Assembly (NCBI GenBank): GCA_016801845.1
Contig: CM028917.1
Location: 1,638,001-1,702,000, forward strand
DNA: 64,000 bases
Source: Polydactylus sextarius
Lineage: Eukaryota; Chordata; Actinopteri; Polynemidae
Direction of reading: 5' to 3'
Shown: in pieces, positions 1 through 10,590 of the stretch
How the letters are laid out: each line of letters begins with the position of its first letter
Numbering within the stretch: the first letter of the stretch is position 1
Notes under the pieces: model-generated
The model's input: only the letters and a program-made list of their open reading frames with translations
Told to the model about the DNA's origin: nothing
Database searches by the model: none
Translations under genes and position numbers: made by a program

Positions 1-184
1 TCAAGGAAAGAACTCATTCACGTATACAGATAGACCGCAGAAAGGGACGTTTGTGCAGCTGTTGACAAGTTCTTGTCAGTTCCATTCAAATGTGAGATGT
101 TACAGAGCGGACTCAATGCTAATCGGCACATGAATGAAGCCGGGGAGGCGAGCTTATTTAGGAAGTGCGCCACTGCAGCCCTGC
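1..184 (+). promoter_or_regulatory. Candidate core promoter at left edge, plus strand
   Basis: A TATA-like word TTATTTA lies at 154-160, and about 25-30 bases downstream is a pyrimidine-containing stretch around 180-190 that could hold the start site. Upstream sequence is free of simple repeats, unlike most of the window. The reading depends on the exon-like sequence that follows, which ends in an ATG and a consensus splice donor. Without transcript data this is a plausible, unproven promoter. Confidence 0.3.
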
Positions 185-351
185 GCTCCCAGAATAGCCG
201 TCAGCTTTACTGTATCTTCAGCTCTTTGTTAGTGCGTCGCCCGTAGCCTCAGCCACGGCTGCATCTGCTGCAAAACAGCGACAACAAAACACTTGTTTTT
301 AGAGGGAAGAGCTCGAATCTGATTCAACTTCAGAGGATTAGAGTAACAATG
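185..351 (+). other. Candidate first exon ending in an isolated ATG
   Basis: The sequence from about 185 to 351 reads like a 5' untranslated leader and ends AACAATG, with the ATG at 349-351 directly abutting GTGAGT at 352-357, a strong vertebrate donor. Exons that carry only the start codon are known in several families, for example calmodulin and alpha-tubulin genes. I looked for a calmodulin-type second exon downstream and did not see one, so no gene name is given. If real, the first intron is long. The start at 185 is estimated from the TATA-like word, not seen directly. A chance ATG-GTGAGT junction is the main alternative. Confidence 0.33.
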
Positions 352-1150
352 GTGAGTGTGTGCGCGCGCATTCACACATACTCATTGTCTCTCTCTTTCA
401 CACACCACACACACACACACACACATCCACACACAAGAGCAGTCCCTGCCCAAGTGGGAATGAACTGCTCCAGAAAGGCCAGGGCCTTGGCAAGGTAATT
501 AACCGAGGGTGCTTGTTTCACATGGCAGAGTCCATTAAGTGCCATGTCACACTGATGTCAGCGTAAAGGTAGCACACGCACGCGCGCACACACACACACA
601 CACACAGACACTGAGGAACTTGCCTTCAAATGGGGGCAAGAGATGGAGATAGTGAAGTGAGAACGACAGAAGAAAACGAACAGAGAGAAGTGGCTGTGGC
701 TCTCTAACTGATCCCTCCCTAATCAGCAACCCCACCCCCTCCAGGTCCAGCCATCGATTGGCAGCACTACCACCCCAAGCGCTGTGATGAGGAGAGAGCG
801 AGGGAGGGAGAGAGAGGGAGTGGGAAAGGGATGTGATACCCCTCCGTATACCCTCTAATTGCCTGCCTGGGTTAACCACCACCCGACTATCCCAGAGAAA
901 TGGTCCCCACACCAACTGATGGAGCAACAATTCTGCTGGCAAAGCTTTAAAATGGGCCCCGACATAAGCCCATTAAACACGGATGACCACACCAAGCGCT
1001 GCGAGAGTCGATGACGGTGGGGTTGGGTTGGAGTGAGTGGGTAGGGCTGCATTAGCTGTGGGAGGAAGTGGGTAAACTTGGCCCCATAACCGCAACGGTG
1101 AACAAGCCACGAAGGCACCACACACCTGAGAGCGCACGCACAAGTATGAG

Positions 1151-1194
<44 letters not shown>

Positions 1195-1950
1195 GAAGCA
1201 TGCAGTATACCTTTCTGTGCTTCTCAGACTACTGCTGCATCTCAGATAACATTGTCCCCACTGAAGAGACTTCCACACAAGCTAACTGAGGTTTATCTCC
1301 CACTTAACAGATGAGCCAAAGGAAACAAGAGAGGCACTCAGGGACCGAACGCAGAGAGAAGAGGAGGGGGACAAAGAAGAGGTAGGGACAGAGAGCGAGA
1401 CAAAGGAACAAAGTAGAACAAAACAAAAAAGTGCCAGTGCAACACATGGATGTCTGAGCGTACGATCAGGTTTCTCTGACTGCTCTTAAAGCGACGATTG
1501 CACTGAGCACTGCCTTAAACAGAGTGTTAGGACTATGTGTGCACAATTGGTGGACCGAAGCAGGATGTGCGCCCCCACTAGCCCCCTTGCGAGCCGCCGT
1601 TACGCTGCCCAGAGCAACAACCGCAATTATAAACATGAGCAAAAGTTGCTGCTTCTGCTGCTGATGCTAAGACGGAAGGAGCAAAGGGGGGCCGGAGAGC
1701 TCTGGACGGCGAGTGCTGAACTGAACACTGTGCTGATTTGTGCACTGACTGTCCCCGAGAATAGGGCCATGTATTTTTAATCAATGTCAAAGTGATGAAG
1801 TGTGTGTTTGCTTCAAAAAATCCCCTGACAAACACAAATAGAGAAAGACAAACTCCCCGAGGGGCCCCGCTGGTGCACGCACACACGGATATAGAGCGCC
1901 ACAGTGCAAAGACCGGACAGAACATTCCAGCAACTGACCCGAGCAGCCTC
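352..1950. other. Non-coding stretch with CA repeats
   Basis: No exon-like sequence seen. It holds short CA runs at about 407-425 and 585-606, a purine-rich stretch around 790-830 and 1,310-1,400, and the longer CA tract listed separately. The open frames here are produced by the CA/GT repeats. Around 1,560-1,720 there is a more GC-balanced unique patch with no splice support. Confidence 0.5.
1153..1192. repeat. (CA)20 microsatellite
   Basis: Uninterrupted CA dinucleotide tract of 40 bases. Confidence 0.97.
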
Positions 1951-1959
1951 CTCTTTACT

Positions 1960-2285
1960 TTTTAGCCCACAATCTGATAATAAAACCCATTTCTTCATTA
2001 GTATTATGTAAATTCAACATGAAAAGCAGCCTAATTTGGAGCATTTTTTAATAACAATAAATACTGCTTGGATACGTGGTCGGCTGGCCAATAATTAGAA
2101 ATTGGCGGATCGGTGGCCATCCCTCAAGACAGACACATGCTGACGTTTCTGCAGGTTATCTGGTATTGGGAATCATTCCTGAAGCATAAACAAGCCAGGG
2201 AGATAGGCTGGCTGCCCTCCAACAGCCTGTCTCCTCAATTTTACAGGCCTCTTTTCCCCTTTCAGCCAATTCAGCCCCAAATATC
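1960..2285. promoter_or_regulatory. Low-repeat, homeodomain-word-rich block (possible conserved element)
   Basis: Unique sequence with several TAAT/ATTA cores. It includes CCAATAATTAGAAATTGG at 2088-2105, in which two inverted CCAAT-like words flank a TAATTA-like core. No open frame with splice signals. It resembles vertebrate developmental enhancers by eye, but conservation has not been tested. Confidence 0.33.
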
Positions 2286-2290
2286 GATCA

Positions 2291-2292
<2 letters not shown>

Positions 2293-2329
<37 letters not shown>

Positions 2330-2470
2330 AAGGGGAAGGGAAAGGGAGAGGGAGGGAGAAATTGAAAAAAAAAGAGATGGCTAGAAAAAAAAAGAGAGAA
2401 AGTGGGGTGGAGTGGAGATGGGGATGGATGGGGAGAGGGAGAAAAGGCGGAAATGGAGGCCAAAGAGGTG
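2293..2470. repeat. (AG)17 followed by long purine tract
   Basis: AG repeat at 2293-2326 runs into an almost pure purine strand (GGGAAA, GAGA and AAAAAA blocks) to about 2470. Homopurine tracts with mirror symmetry like this can form triplex (H-DNA) structures. It produces spurious Glu/Arg/Lys-rich open frames. Confidence 0.9.
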
Positions 2471-2500
2471 AGGTATGTGGGTAAGTTGCAGAAAGTTTCT

Positions 2501-2526
<26 letters not shown>
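2501..2526. repeat. (CA)13 microsatellite
   Basis: Uninterrupted CA tract of 26 bases. Confidence 0.95.
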
Positions 2527-2531
<5 letters not shown>

Positions 2532-2915
2532 CATATGAGCAAAAGAGCGGTTGGAGGGAGGGAGGAGTGGGTACGGGAAGAAGAAAGCAACAACAGAAAC
2601 AGGCGTGAAAAGGATGAGAGCTCACGCTGCATCTCGATGCCTTAACCGGACATCTGATACCAAAAGCTGCGGCACCATAATCAGATCATTAACCCAAAGA
2701 GCGGTGACCTAAGAAGAAAGCTCAGTGATCCCTGACTGAAAGGCAGAGCATTAAGGAGGCTTCTGGATGATCAACTCAGAGTTATGGAACCACAGAACGC
2801 AGGAGGGTGGGCGGTGAACGTAAATGAAGCCACAACCACAATCTTGTGATACATTATTCTCATACGTTCTATCATTTTTTTTTTTTATTGGGTGCTTTAC
2901 AGTCTTTGCCCCCCA

Positions 2916-2954
<39 letters not shown>

Positions 2955-3208
2955 TGGCCTCCACTGTACTGTATGTAATCTGACAATGGGCTTCAAGGGC
3001 TTGATGCGATTACATGAAATGAAATTACAGCACATTCACTGCACCAAAGCACTCCGCCTTATCAAAGGAACCAATTGGAACGCTACTTAAAGAATGCCAG
3101 ATGTTGTGTGGCGGAAGACTCAGAGTGATCTTTGACCCCCGCGTCAGGGAACCAATCAGCATAGACGCATCCTTCGACAGCAGGACGGGAGGCGGGGGGC
3201 AGTGAAGG

Positions 3209-3211
<3 letters not shown>
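2527..3211. other. Unique non-coding DNA with one CA tract
   Basis: Contains a (CA)18 tract at 2917-2952. The unique flanks carry no splice-bounded open frame that I can see. Confidence 0.5.
2917..2952. repeat. (CA)18 microsatellite
   Basis: Uninterrupted CA tract of 36 bases. Confidence 0.95.

Positions 3212-3243
<32 letters not shown>
3212..3243. repeat. A32 homopolymer
   Basis: Thirty-two consecutive A. No SINE or retrogene body is recognisable immediately 5' of it, so it is treated as a simple homopolymer, not a retroposon tail. Confidence 0.95.
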
Positions 3244-3244
<1 letters not shown>

Positions 3245-4377
3245 AGGGGGACAGTCAAAAGGCAGGCTGTACATAGTTTTACACACTATAAAATATTCAT
3301 TTGCTAAGTGGTACAGCATTTTGCCCTTTGAGAGGTTCATGCATTGTTTAGGCAGCAGAGCAAAAGAGGAGGAGGAGGAGGAGGCCGGATGGTGACAGAG
3401 GAAGTGCTTGGTAATGGGGCCAAACAGGAGTGCTGATTTATGTGCACAGTCACCGAGGTAAAAGTAAAAAAAAAAAAAAAAAAAAGAGGGACGAAAAAAA
3501 AAAAAAAAGAAGGAAGAAGAAATGTTTTGAGCGATGCTCCATGTTCAAAAAGCAGTTCACCTCCTCTGCACTGCACCACACTCGGCCTCTCTCAGCCTAC
3601 GATCACAGCTCATGCTGGGGTTAAATTTTTCCTAAATTGTATCTACTGTATTTTTTATTGCATGTGTTCTCAACTGTCTGTTAAGTTGAAGTTAAAAGCC
3701 ACCTCTGGGACTGGTGTTTTTTGGGGGGGAAGAAGCAGATGGTGGGCTGCAGAGTACCACCCAGTAGCACTGAATGATCTGCGGCATGTGCTGCTGACAG
3801 CCACAAAGCCTGCCCTGTCTGCTGCAAGACACAATGCAAACTCCGCGCCGCTGTCATTGGGGTGTTATGAAATAAAACCTCAGTCTATTTTTTTTTTTTC
3901 CTTTTACCCCACTGGCTCATTTAGCAAATGTTACAACCACCGTTAAGTAACATAAAAACAGAAAGCCTAGCTGGAAACAAACAACGACAGACGAGAAGTG
4001 ACGCAGCGGGTGAGGTGAGATACCATCGACTGGGTTCCTGCTGATGGACGCCCAGGCCTCCACTCCACTGTAATGCAGTTGCCCCTCCCTGCATCCCTCA
4101 TTCACAACAGTAGCATGCACTAATGCTTGGGCCAGAAGTGGTCGCCACATTCCCGGCAAACACAACCCAATCTTTAACCTCTTTACAGTGCGCATGATAT
4201 ACTTTGCAAGCAGGGGCCAAGGGTTTATCCATTATGAATGAGACCCATATTACTCCAGGCATTAGCAATGTATGAGCTGGGCTTTAGAAACACAAGGTCT
4301 GGGGTTTTTCTGCCTGCCTCCCTGCCACTCCTTCCTTCCCTCCTCTCTTTTCTCCCTGTTTTTCTTCTTTTCCACAG
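3244..4377. other. Unique non-coding DNA with A-rich tracts
   Basis: A20 at 3466-3485 and A15 at 3494-3508 create Lys-rich false frames. Other sequence is unique and without splice-supported open frames. It ends in a long polypyrimidine stretch at about 4,319-4,377. Confidence 0.45.
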
Positions 4378-4735
4378 CCACGTGCCGCTGCTCTCACACA
4401 GCCTCCCGCTGATGCCCTGACTCCTGCCTGACAGCTCGTCTGGGCCGAGCCCCGCCTGTCCGGTCGGCAGCTCCGTGAACGCGCCGGCGTTTGAAGAGGC
4501 ACGGCCGCGCCCGGGGCCGAAGCCCTCTCGAATGATCTTAGCTTTGCTTGCTCTCCAGCTCGGCGCTGCTCGCCGAGGCCAACCCTCGACTCGGCTCCAG
4601 CACTCGCTCTGCCCTCTTCTTCCTCGGTCTGATCTACTGGCTCATCTGTGATGGTATCTGATTTCTCAAAGCCAGCCAACTGAAACTTTAATGAAATGCA
4701 AGCACGAAGAAAATAAAAGTCGAGGCAGAATGTAC
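4378..4735. other. GC-rich block with strong 3' splice site and AATAAA
   Basis: On the plus strand a long C/T tract ends TTCCACAG at 4377, an excellent acceptor. It is followed by GC- and CpG-rich sequence (about 4,430-4,640) and an AATAAA at 4712-4717. All three plus-strand frames after the acceptor stop within about 60 bases, so a plus exon would be mostly untranslated or non-coding. On the minus strand one frame stays open from about 4,679 to 4,284 and starts with an acidic run (TDEPVDQTEEEEG), preceded by a weak acceptor-like TTTCAG. Either strand could hold a terminal or non-coding exon, or this may just be a small CpG-rich patch. Confidence 0.25.
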
Positions 4736-5340
4736 TATTGTGTTATTCACTCCATTCACATAGCTTAAAGCTTTCAATACATTTTTCATAATGCTGTCAG
4801 TTCACTGAGGCCTAGTATGGATCGTGTTGTTTGCTGCGGCGTGTGTACGTACCTGGAGTTTGAGTCTGTGTTACAGATACGTCCAAAGTTCATCAGCAGC
4901 AGAAAGTGTGGACGACTTCATTTCACTGAGCGCACTTTCTTCCTCATCAGATCTAACAAAGGAATCAATGAAGGTAAAGCTTGTGCGGGAGTCTTAGTGA
5001 TGACTAGAGCACCTTTACTGCTTACTTTTAGCACTTTGGCAGCGGGGAGCAAGGTGGGAAGACGGGGGCGAGCACTCTCTCCGAGGACTCCGAGGGCTAG
5101 GACTCCCCAGGGCCGCAGCCCCTCGTCTCCACCCCCTCTTTTCATTCCCTACCGTGGGACAACGAGATTACAGAAACCCCCAGGGAGAGCCCAGCTCCCG
5201 GCAGGCGCCGCAGTCTCCCGCTGGCTGCCTGTGTGAGGAGAAGGGTGCGCTTCCAAATCCCCTTCTGCTCCAGACACGGTCAGCCTGATGAAGATTGTCT
5301 CACTTTTAAATGAATGAACAAAACAACGCACCGAAGCCAT
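4736..5340. other. Unique non-coding DNA with GC-rich patch
   Basis: GC-rich between about 5,040 and 5,240, with open frames on both strands and no convincing splice pair. I see no recognisable protein signature. Confidence 0.4.
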
Positions 5341-5800
5341 TAACCTCCAGTGTAGTCCTGCATTGAATTACTAGAGAACTGCAATGTGATTACTGACTAA
5401 CAGAGTTCGAACCATGTGGATTCATGTGGTTTCAAAGACCAGCAATGATTGGAAATGTACAGAATGTTATTAGGGACAAAATAGGAGCACTTGCCCAATG
5501 TTGTCCCCATGTAAAAAGGAAATTAACATAGTTTCAGCTGGGTTTCAGCCACAACAAATAGCGGAGGACAGGAAGAAGTGCGGTGAGCAGCCGAGCAGCA
5601 AGAGGCCTGGACAAGGCCTATTATGACAGGAAGCTCGACTCATCAGCCATTCAGGGCGCTGTAAGAGGAGACATAAATCAATGGTGTGCCAATTATGACA
5701 CCACACTGAGCCGTGTGAGTGCAGGGAATTAGCCGCACAAATCTCAGTATCAGGTTCAGTTAGATGGGCTGCTCCGGAGTGGGGAGGGAATGCCAAAGAA
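5341..5800. promoter_or_regulatory. Low-repeat block, possible conserved non-coding element
   Basis: About 450 bases without simple repeats, carrying AT-rich words such as GAATTACTAG, CAATTATGAC and GGGAATTAGCC in moderately GC-rich context. No splice-bounded open frame. Regulatory reading is by appearance only. Confidence 0.3.
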
Positions 5801-5965
5801 ACACCACAGGGAGGATAGAGAGGAGGCAGGGAGAGGGAAGGAGAGACGAACTGAAGTAAACGCTGAAATGTGAGGCAGCTCATTACAGTTGATAAGGAAA
5901 TCAGCCAAATGCATTCCTGTTTATCTCTTTTGTTCTTTTTCAGCCCATGAAGTCATAGCATACAT

Positions 5966-6001
5966 GGAGGAGGAGGAGGAGGAGGAGGAGGAGGAGGAGG
6001 G
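5966..6001. repeat. (GGA)12 microsatellite
   Basis: Uninterrupted GGA trinucleotide tract of 36 bases that yields poly-Glu or poly-Leu in spurious frames. Confidence 0.95.
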
Positions 6002-7108
6002 AAAAGAAGCTGGGAAAGGCTCTGCAAACCCCCACCTCCCCATCCCACATTATCCGGTCCTCGCTGAACCAGCGAGGAGGAAAAAAGGCATCTGAGGTAA
6101 AACTGTGAAGACTGCAGTCACCACACATCAAGCAAGGCTCTCATATTACAATCTCTCACACTGAAATTTCCCTCTAAAGGACATTAAACCTCACCTGACG
6201 CCTCCCCCTCCTTCAACACATACATGCACGCACACACCCTTACAAGAGTGCAATCAAACGGGTGCCTCGGCCTCTGTCGGAGAGGCTGGGGGCACAGGTT
6301 TGAAGCAGCTGCTGCGATGGCGACTGCAGCAGTGGCAGCGTTCAGCTGGGTCTGAACACGACGCCTCGACACAACCCAGCACGCAGCTGTATCCCAGAAC
6401 TTAGATTCTGATTAAATGGAAACAGAACAGCCCATTAAAGTCATTAACATACATCTAAAATGTGCACGGGGGGTGTGCGTGTGTGCACCAAAGGGTGTGC
6501 ATGCACAGTAATGTAGCGCATATATTAAGAAACGATCCGCAGATAGGACTTGAAAGAGCATATCTTGCAAAAGCTTATATATATTATTTATCAGTCAAGA
6601 CATCAAAAAGGAGACTTTGTAATGACCTTTTTTTAATTCATATGCAAAGGTAATGCAGATTCTGAAAGTGGAAATCCAACAAAAAAGACTGTATCACATT
6701 ACTACACCCACCCAAGCCTGGCCTGGCCTGGCCTGGCCTGGTTTGGCATGGCACCGTTTTCCATTTCACATGCTGCCTGTACGTTTTCATTTAACATTAC
6801 ACTGGATGTGCCGTTGCTTTATCTGGCAGGCTATCATGAAGCATAAACGCCTCTTTTAATTTCAGAGATTAAGATGTGGTAGTTATCTAGCCTGTGTGAA
6901 TAGAACAGAATGCGTGACTAATATGGGAATATTAAGTTATAAAAAAATAAAAAAATAAAATAAAATAAAATACATTTGGCCCCAAACTTGAACTCAGTGA
7001 CAAAATAATTTCTGCAAAGCTAAAGGAATTTAGGAGATGTGTTTTAAATATCATTATTATTAGTATTAGTGTGCAGTGAAATATAGGCTTGACGTCTGAT
7101 CTGATCTG

Positions 7109-7110
<2 letters not shown>
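6002..7110. other. Unique non-coding DNA
   Basis: No gene seen. Holds a CCTGG minisatellite (6717-6741) and an AAAAT/AAATA-rich stretch at about 6,943-6,972. The rest is AT-rich unique sequence. Confidence 0.5.
6717..6741. repeat. (CCTGG)5 short tandem repeat
   Basis: Five head-to-tail copies of a CCTGG pentamer followed by a degenerate copy. GC-rich pentamers are uncommon in this otherwise dinucleotide-dominated window. Confidence 0.9.

Positions 7111-7155
<45 letters not shown>
7111..7155. repeat. (CA)22 microsatellite
   Basis: Uninterrupted CA tract of 45 bases. A GT tract on the same strand follows at about 7,262-7,281, giving a loose inverted pair of CA and GT about 110 bases apart. 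Confidence 0.97.
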
Positions 7156-7158
<3 letters not shown>

Positions 7159-8640
7159 GGAGCAGCAGGAGCCAGAGTCTCACTCTGGGCTGAGAGTTAT
7201 TTGATATCCCCAGTGAGCTGCTCAGGTCACACTCCTCTACAGTGTGTGTCAGTGTGTGAGAGTGTGTGTGTGTGTGTGTGTATGTGTTTTCAAGCCATCA
7301 GACATCAAGGTTTGTTGCCTGCAATCCCTGCTGATTTTGGATTCTGTTCGTTGGCTGATAAATCATGGATGTTTTAATTGTACGCTGACCTTGATGGAAT
7401 GAATGGACATCATTTATCAATTAGGAGGTGCAATGGGGTGATGTAGGGAGAAAGTGTCTGCTGACAGAATTATTTTTCATCTCGTCTTTGGCTCGGTCAG
7501 CCCCCCCACACCTCACCTCACTCCACCTTCCTCCTACTGTACGCCTTTAAAAGCTTCTCAGGTTGAAACGATTTGCATCTTGTAGTGATAATGTTTTCTT
7601 TTAAATTATTATTATTATTATTATTATTATCGTTTCATTTTCTCCTTCTCATAAAATTCCTCCCTTCGGTACAATCCTCAACTGTTTACCAAGTCTAATT
7701 CAAAAAGAAGAAGAAAAAAAGAGAGAGCTGGTATGACCGGTCTAATCTGTGCGTGGGAGCGTCAGTGTGCTCGCACAGTATGGCTTTTCATGACACGAAC
7801 ATCAAATCCCCGGAGAATACAGCTGCCACGATGAGATGTGTTTTTATGGGGATTTAGGCTCTGGAAGAGAGATTTGAGTATTACCTATTGTTAAAAATGT
7901 GCAATGTTAGGAGAGCTGCAGCAGCAGGAGGATGGGGATATTAAACAGGCCTGTTAATGTTTTACGCAGTGTTGTTGATGCTCCTGTAGACCTGTAAAGT
8001 CTCCACAGTAACTCTTGGGTGTTTGAGTGGTGCGGGAGACTTATAGGAAGGTGGCGAGTGGGAGGTGCATAACTGAGAATAATTCTGCATTTCCGAGGGT
8101 TTGGAAGAGCAGCAGATCCACCGCCACCCCCCAGCCTCCTAACCCTCATCAGCCATTTCTTACTCAGAGCAGTGTAGCATGAAGAGGGACATCGTTTTTC
8201 ATCCCGCACAAAAGGCTCAGTGAGCCCTGTCTTTAACCAGCTAACAACACACCAGCATACCCTTTAGTTCTACAGACGTCTCAATGCTGGCGGGCAAACG
8301 GGGGAAGAATCGGCTCGGACCTGGAGTGAAGCCGGTCCCAGCTCCGCGCCCGCAGATAGATAGATGTGCGACTGCAAGCGAGAGAGGCCCGGCGTCGACC
8401 TTTTGAATGGTGGTGATGATTTTTTTTTCTCCAAAAACCACCGGGCCCCAGATTGTGTTCGCCCTCAGCCAGATGAGAGCGCCTGCTCATGTGTGAACAG
8501 CCCCGACTGCCTGCACGGGCCTCGACAGATCCACAATGCCCTGCAGGTCTGAGGGAGCATTTTACAGCCTGTTTAACAGTAACTTCAAAAATCCAACCCC
8601 CACCACCCCGTCCCATTTTTTTTTTTTTCCACAAAGAGAT
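7156..8640. other. Unique non-coding DNA
   Basis: Contains the GT tract at 7,262-7,281 and an (ATT) run at about 7,603-7,630. GC-rich patches around 8,280-8,560 give open frames on both strands without splice support or protein resemblance. Confidence 0.45.
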
Positions 8641-9060
8641 TTCTCAGACATCAGGCCTTGCTTGCTGATTGCCTCTGAACGTGGTGTTGATTAAAAAGTC
8701 AGCATTGTTCAGGCTTTCTTGTTTTCTCTTTCTTGTGGATCCTGGGAGTACAAACAGCTCGATAGGCTGCGTGTGAAAGTCTTCGGGCCTTGTGTCTGAC
8801 GAGGGACCCGCGGTGAGAGAGAACAGGCCTGCCTGCCCAGCTTTTGGAATCCAATAAAGTGCTTTATTCCAGGGCTGGGGCCGACGTGAGGCTAATCTTT
8901 GATCTGAACTGGAAGCTGAGGGCTCCGGAGTGGGCCACGCTGCCCGATTATTTATGGGAACTTCAAAGGTTCGCTGATCACACTTGTGTCTCTTATCTTG
9001 CGAGCGAGAAACAGCCACAACAACAAAAAGTGACTTTGCGAGGAGACAAGGAAAATTCTG
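8641..9060. promoter_or_regulatory. Possible enhancer with TCF/LEF and OTX-type words
   Basis: Repeat-free block. It contains a perfect TCF/LEF word CTTTGATCT at 8897-8905, overlapped by GGCTAATC (OTX/PITX-like, reverse GATTAGCC). A second TCF word, TTCAAAGG, is at 8962-8969, with TTATTTATGG between them. A symmetrical AATAAAG-TG-CTTTATT lies at 8853-8868. Open frames here lack splice signals. The family assignments are established consensus words; their function here is inference. Confidence 0.4.
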
Positions 9061-10080
9061 AGCACGGGGGAGAAAGGTAGGGATAAAGGCGTGAACGTTT
9101 GAAATAGAAAGGGGGAAAGGGGTTTGCCGGGGCTCTGTGGGGAGATCTCCAGATTAGAAGTGATCAGGCCGATGTATATGGGCCGTCTGCCTGGGAATGT
9201 GCCTCTGGCTCCGTCCGGGAGACAATTGGACCTGAGGAGGATAAGTGTTGCTCCTCCTTCTCCTCTGTTCCCATGGAGGAGAGGCCGCCAATGTCAGGGA
9301 AGCCCGTTCTCCTCTCTTCCCTTGCTCTCCTTCCCTCCCTCCCTGCCTCTCGCCGTCATCTCTCTCACTTCCTCTCCAGCTCCCCACCCCTCCAGCCCTC
9401 CTTCCACTATCACCACCGCCACCTCCACATCACATCAGAAATGTGACTGGCCTCAAACTGCTGACTTGCTCACAGTCCATTGAGTTTCCTCTCCTTATCA
9501 AATTACAGCCACCTCAATAACCCACTCACTGCAGCACGCCGGAAGAAATGAGGTTTTCTCCACCGCCCGCCCCTGGCACTGCACTCTTTCCCTCGCTTTT
9601 TTCTCTTCTCTCACATTTTTCTTTCAAAAACAGCAGACAGAAGAGTGGGGAGGGGGTGGAGGGGTAAGAAAAGAGAGGAGGTGTGAGAGGTAAGAGGACG
9701 GCAGCTGATGTGAATGTTGGCGTATATGTTTGTTCGAGTGGGCGTGTGAGCGTAATGTTTTCTATGAACATGTGCAAAGGGATGGGGGAGGATGGCAGAG
9801 ATGGCCCATCGGCTGCACATTGCTGATTTGCAGACATGGGCCAATGTCCAGATGGCAGCCGCCTTCCGGGAGAGCGCTTTTCTTTCTTTCTTTTTTTATT
9901 TTTTTATTATTTTTTTTTTTTATTTTACTTCCACCCCAAGAATAACTTGGTTGCAGCAGCAGCAGCCACCAAGACCCCTGGTTACCTCCTAACATCTGCA
10001 GCTATCTGAGGAGCCACCACCTCCGCCACCATCATCTTCCTCCCTCAGTCCTCCCCAGCAGAAGAACCACCACCACATCT
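9061..10080. other. Non-coding DNA with pyrimidine-rich and T-rich tracts
   Basis: C/T-rich at about 9,240-9,420 and 9,590-9,630, T-rich at about 9,880-9,930, and CAG/CCACC clusters near 9,955-10,080. These explain the open frames on both strands. No splice-bounded exon seen. Confidence 0.5.
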
Positions 10081-10330
10081 CGGCGGAGAAAATGACACAG
10101 TCCCATCACCTGTGATATACCTGCGATGAGAAAGGCTTTGGGGAGCCTACGAGACGGGACCACGCAAGGTCATCCATCTCATTTTGCGAGCGAAGCCGCG
10201 GTTATTACAAAGTCAAAATGAAAAGCCTCATCCGCGGGTCAGCTGTCTGACAGCTGATGGATGTCATTTAACCTTCTCAGCAGCTGGTTACTGGTCCACA
10301 CACCAAAGTAAATAAGGCTAAAGGGGAAAA
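10081..10330. promoter_or_regulatory. Possible conserved element with E-box/MEIS palindrome
   Basis: Unique sequence containing CAGCTGTCTGACAGCTG at 10240-10256, a 17-base near-perfect palindrome in which two E-boxes (CAGCTG) flank TGTC/GACA, the core of TALE (MEIS/TGIF) sites. Nearby are TTATTACAAAG and CATTTAACC words. No coding signal. Confidence 0.35.
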
Positions 10331-10440
10331 GGGAAAGTTGAAAACACCTCTCAAGGCTCCGGATCCATTTTCTCTCCTGATATGACACCGTCGCCTTCAA
10401 AGAAGTAATTGATTAATTTTTAACGTCAGCAGCACTGATG

Positions 10441-10536
10441 TTTTTTTTTTTTTTTTTTTTGAGGTTGTAATTGCTCCTGCATTAACGAATGCAAATGAGA
10501 GTTCAGGATAAATTTACAGGAACTTTTAACACCCCA

Positions 10537-10575
<39 letters not shown>

Positions 10576-10590
10576 TACACACACACAAAC
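10441..10590. repeat. T20 homopolymer and CA microsatellite
   Basis: T run at 10441-10460 and CA tract at about 10539-10570 continuing as CATACATACACACACA to about 10,587. Confidence 0.9.

Noticed and set aside
2173..2632. Arg/Glu- and Ser/Leu-rich frames around 2.2-2.6 kb
   Set aside because: Products of the GA and CA microsatellites.
185..4377. Calmodulin or alpha-tubulin gene starting at the ATG-only exon
   Set aside because: No second exon with the expected conserved coding sequence was seen downstream.
8281..9018. Minus-strand frames of 117 and 124 codons
   Set aside because: They overlap frames on the other strand, lack splice sites, and coincide with enhancer-like sequence.
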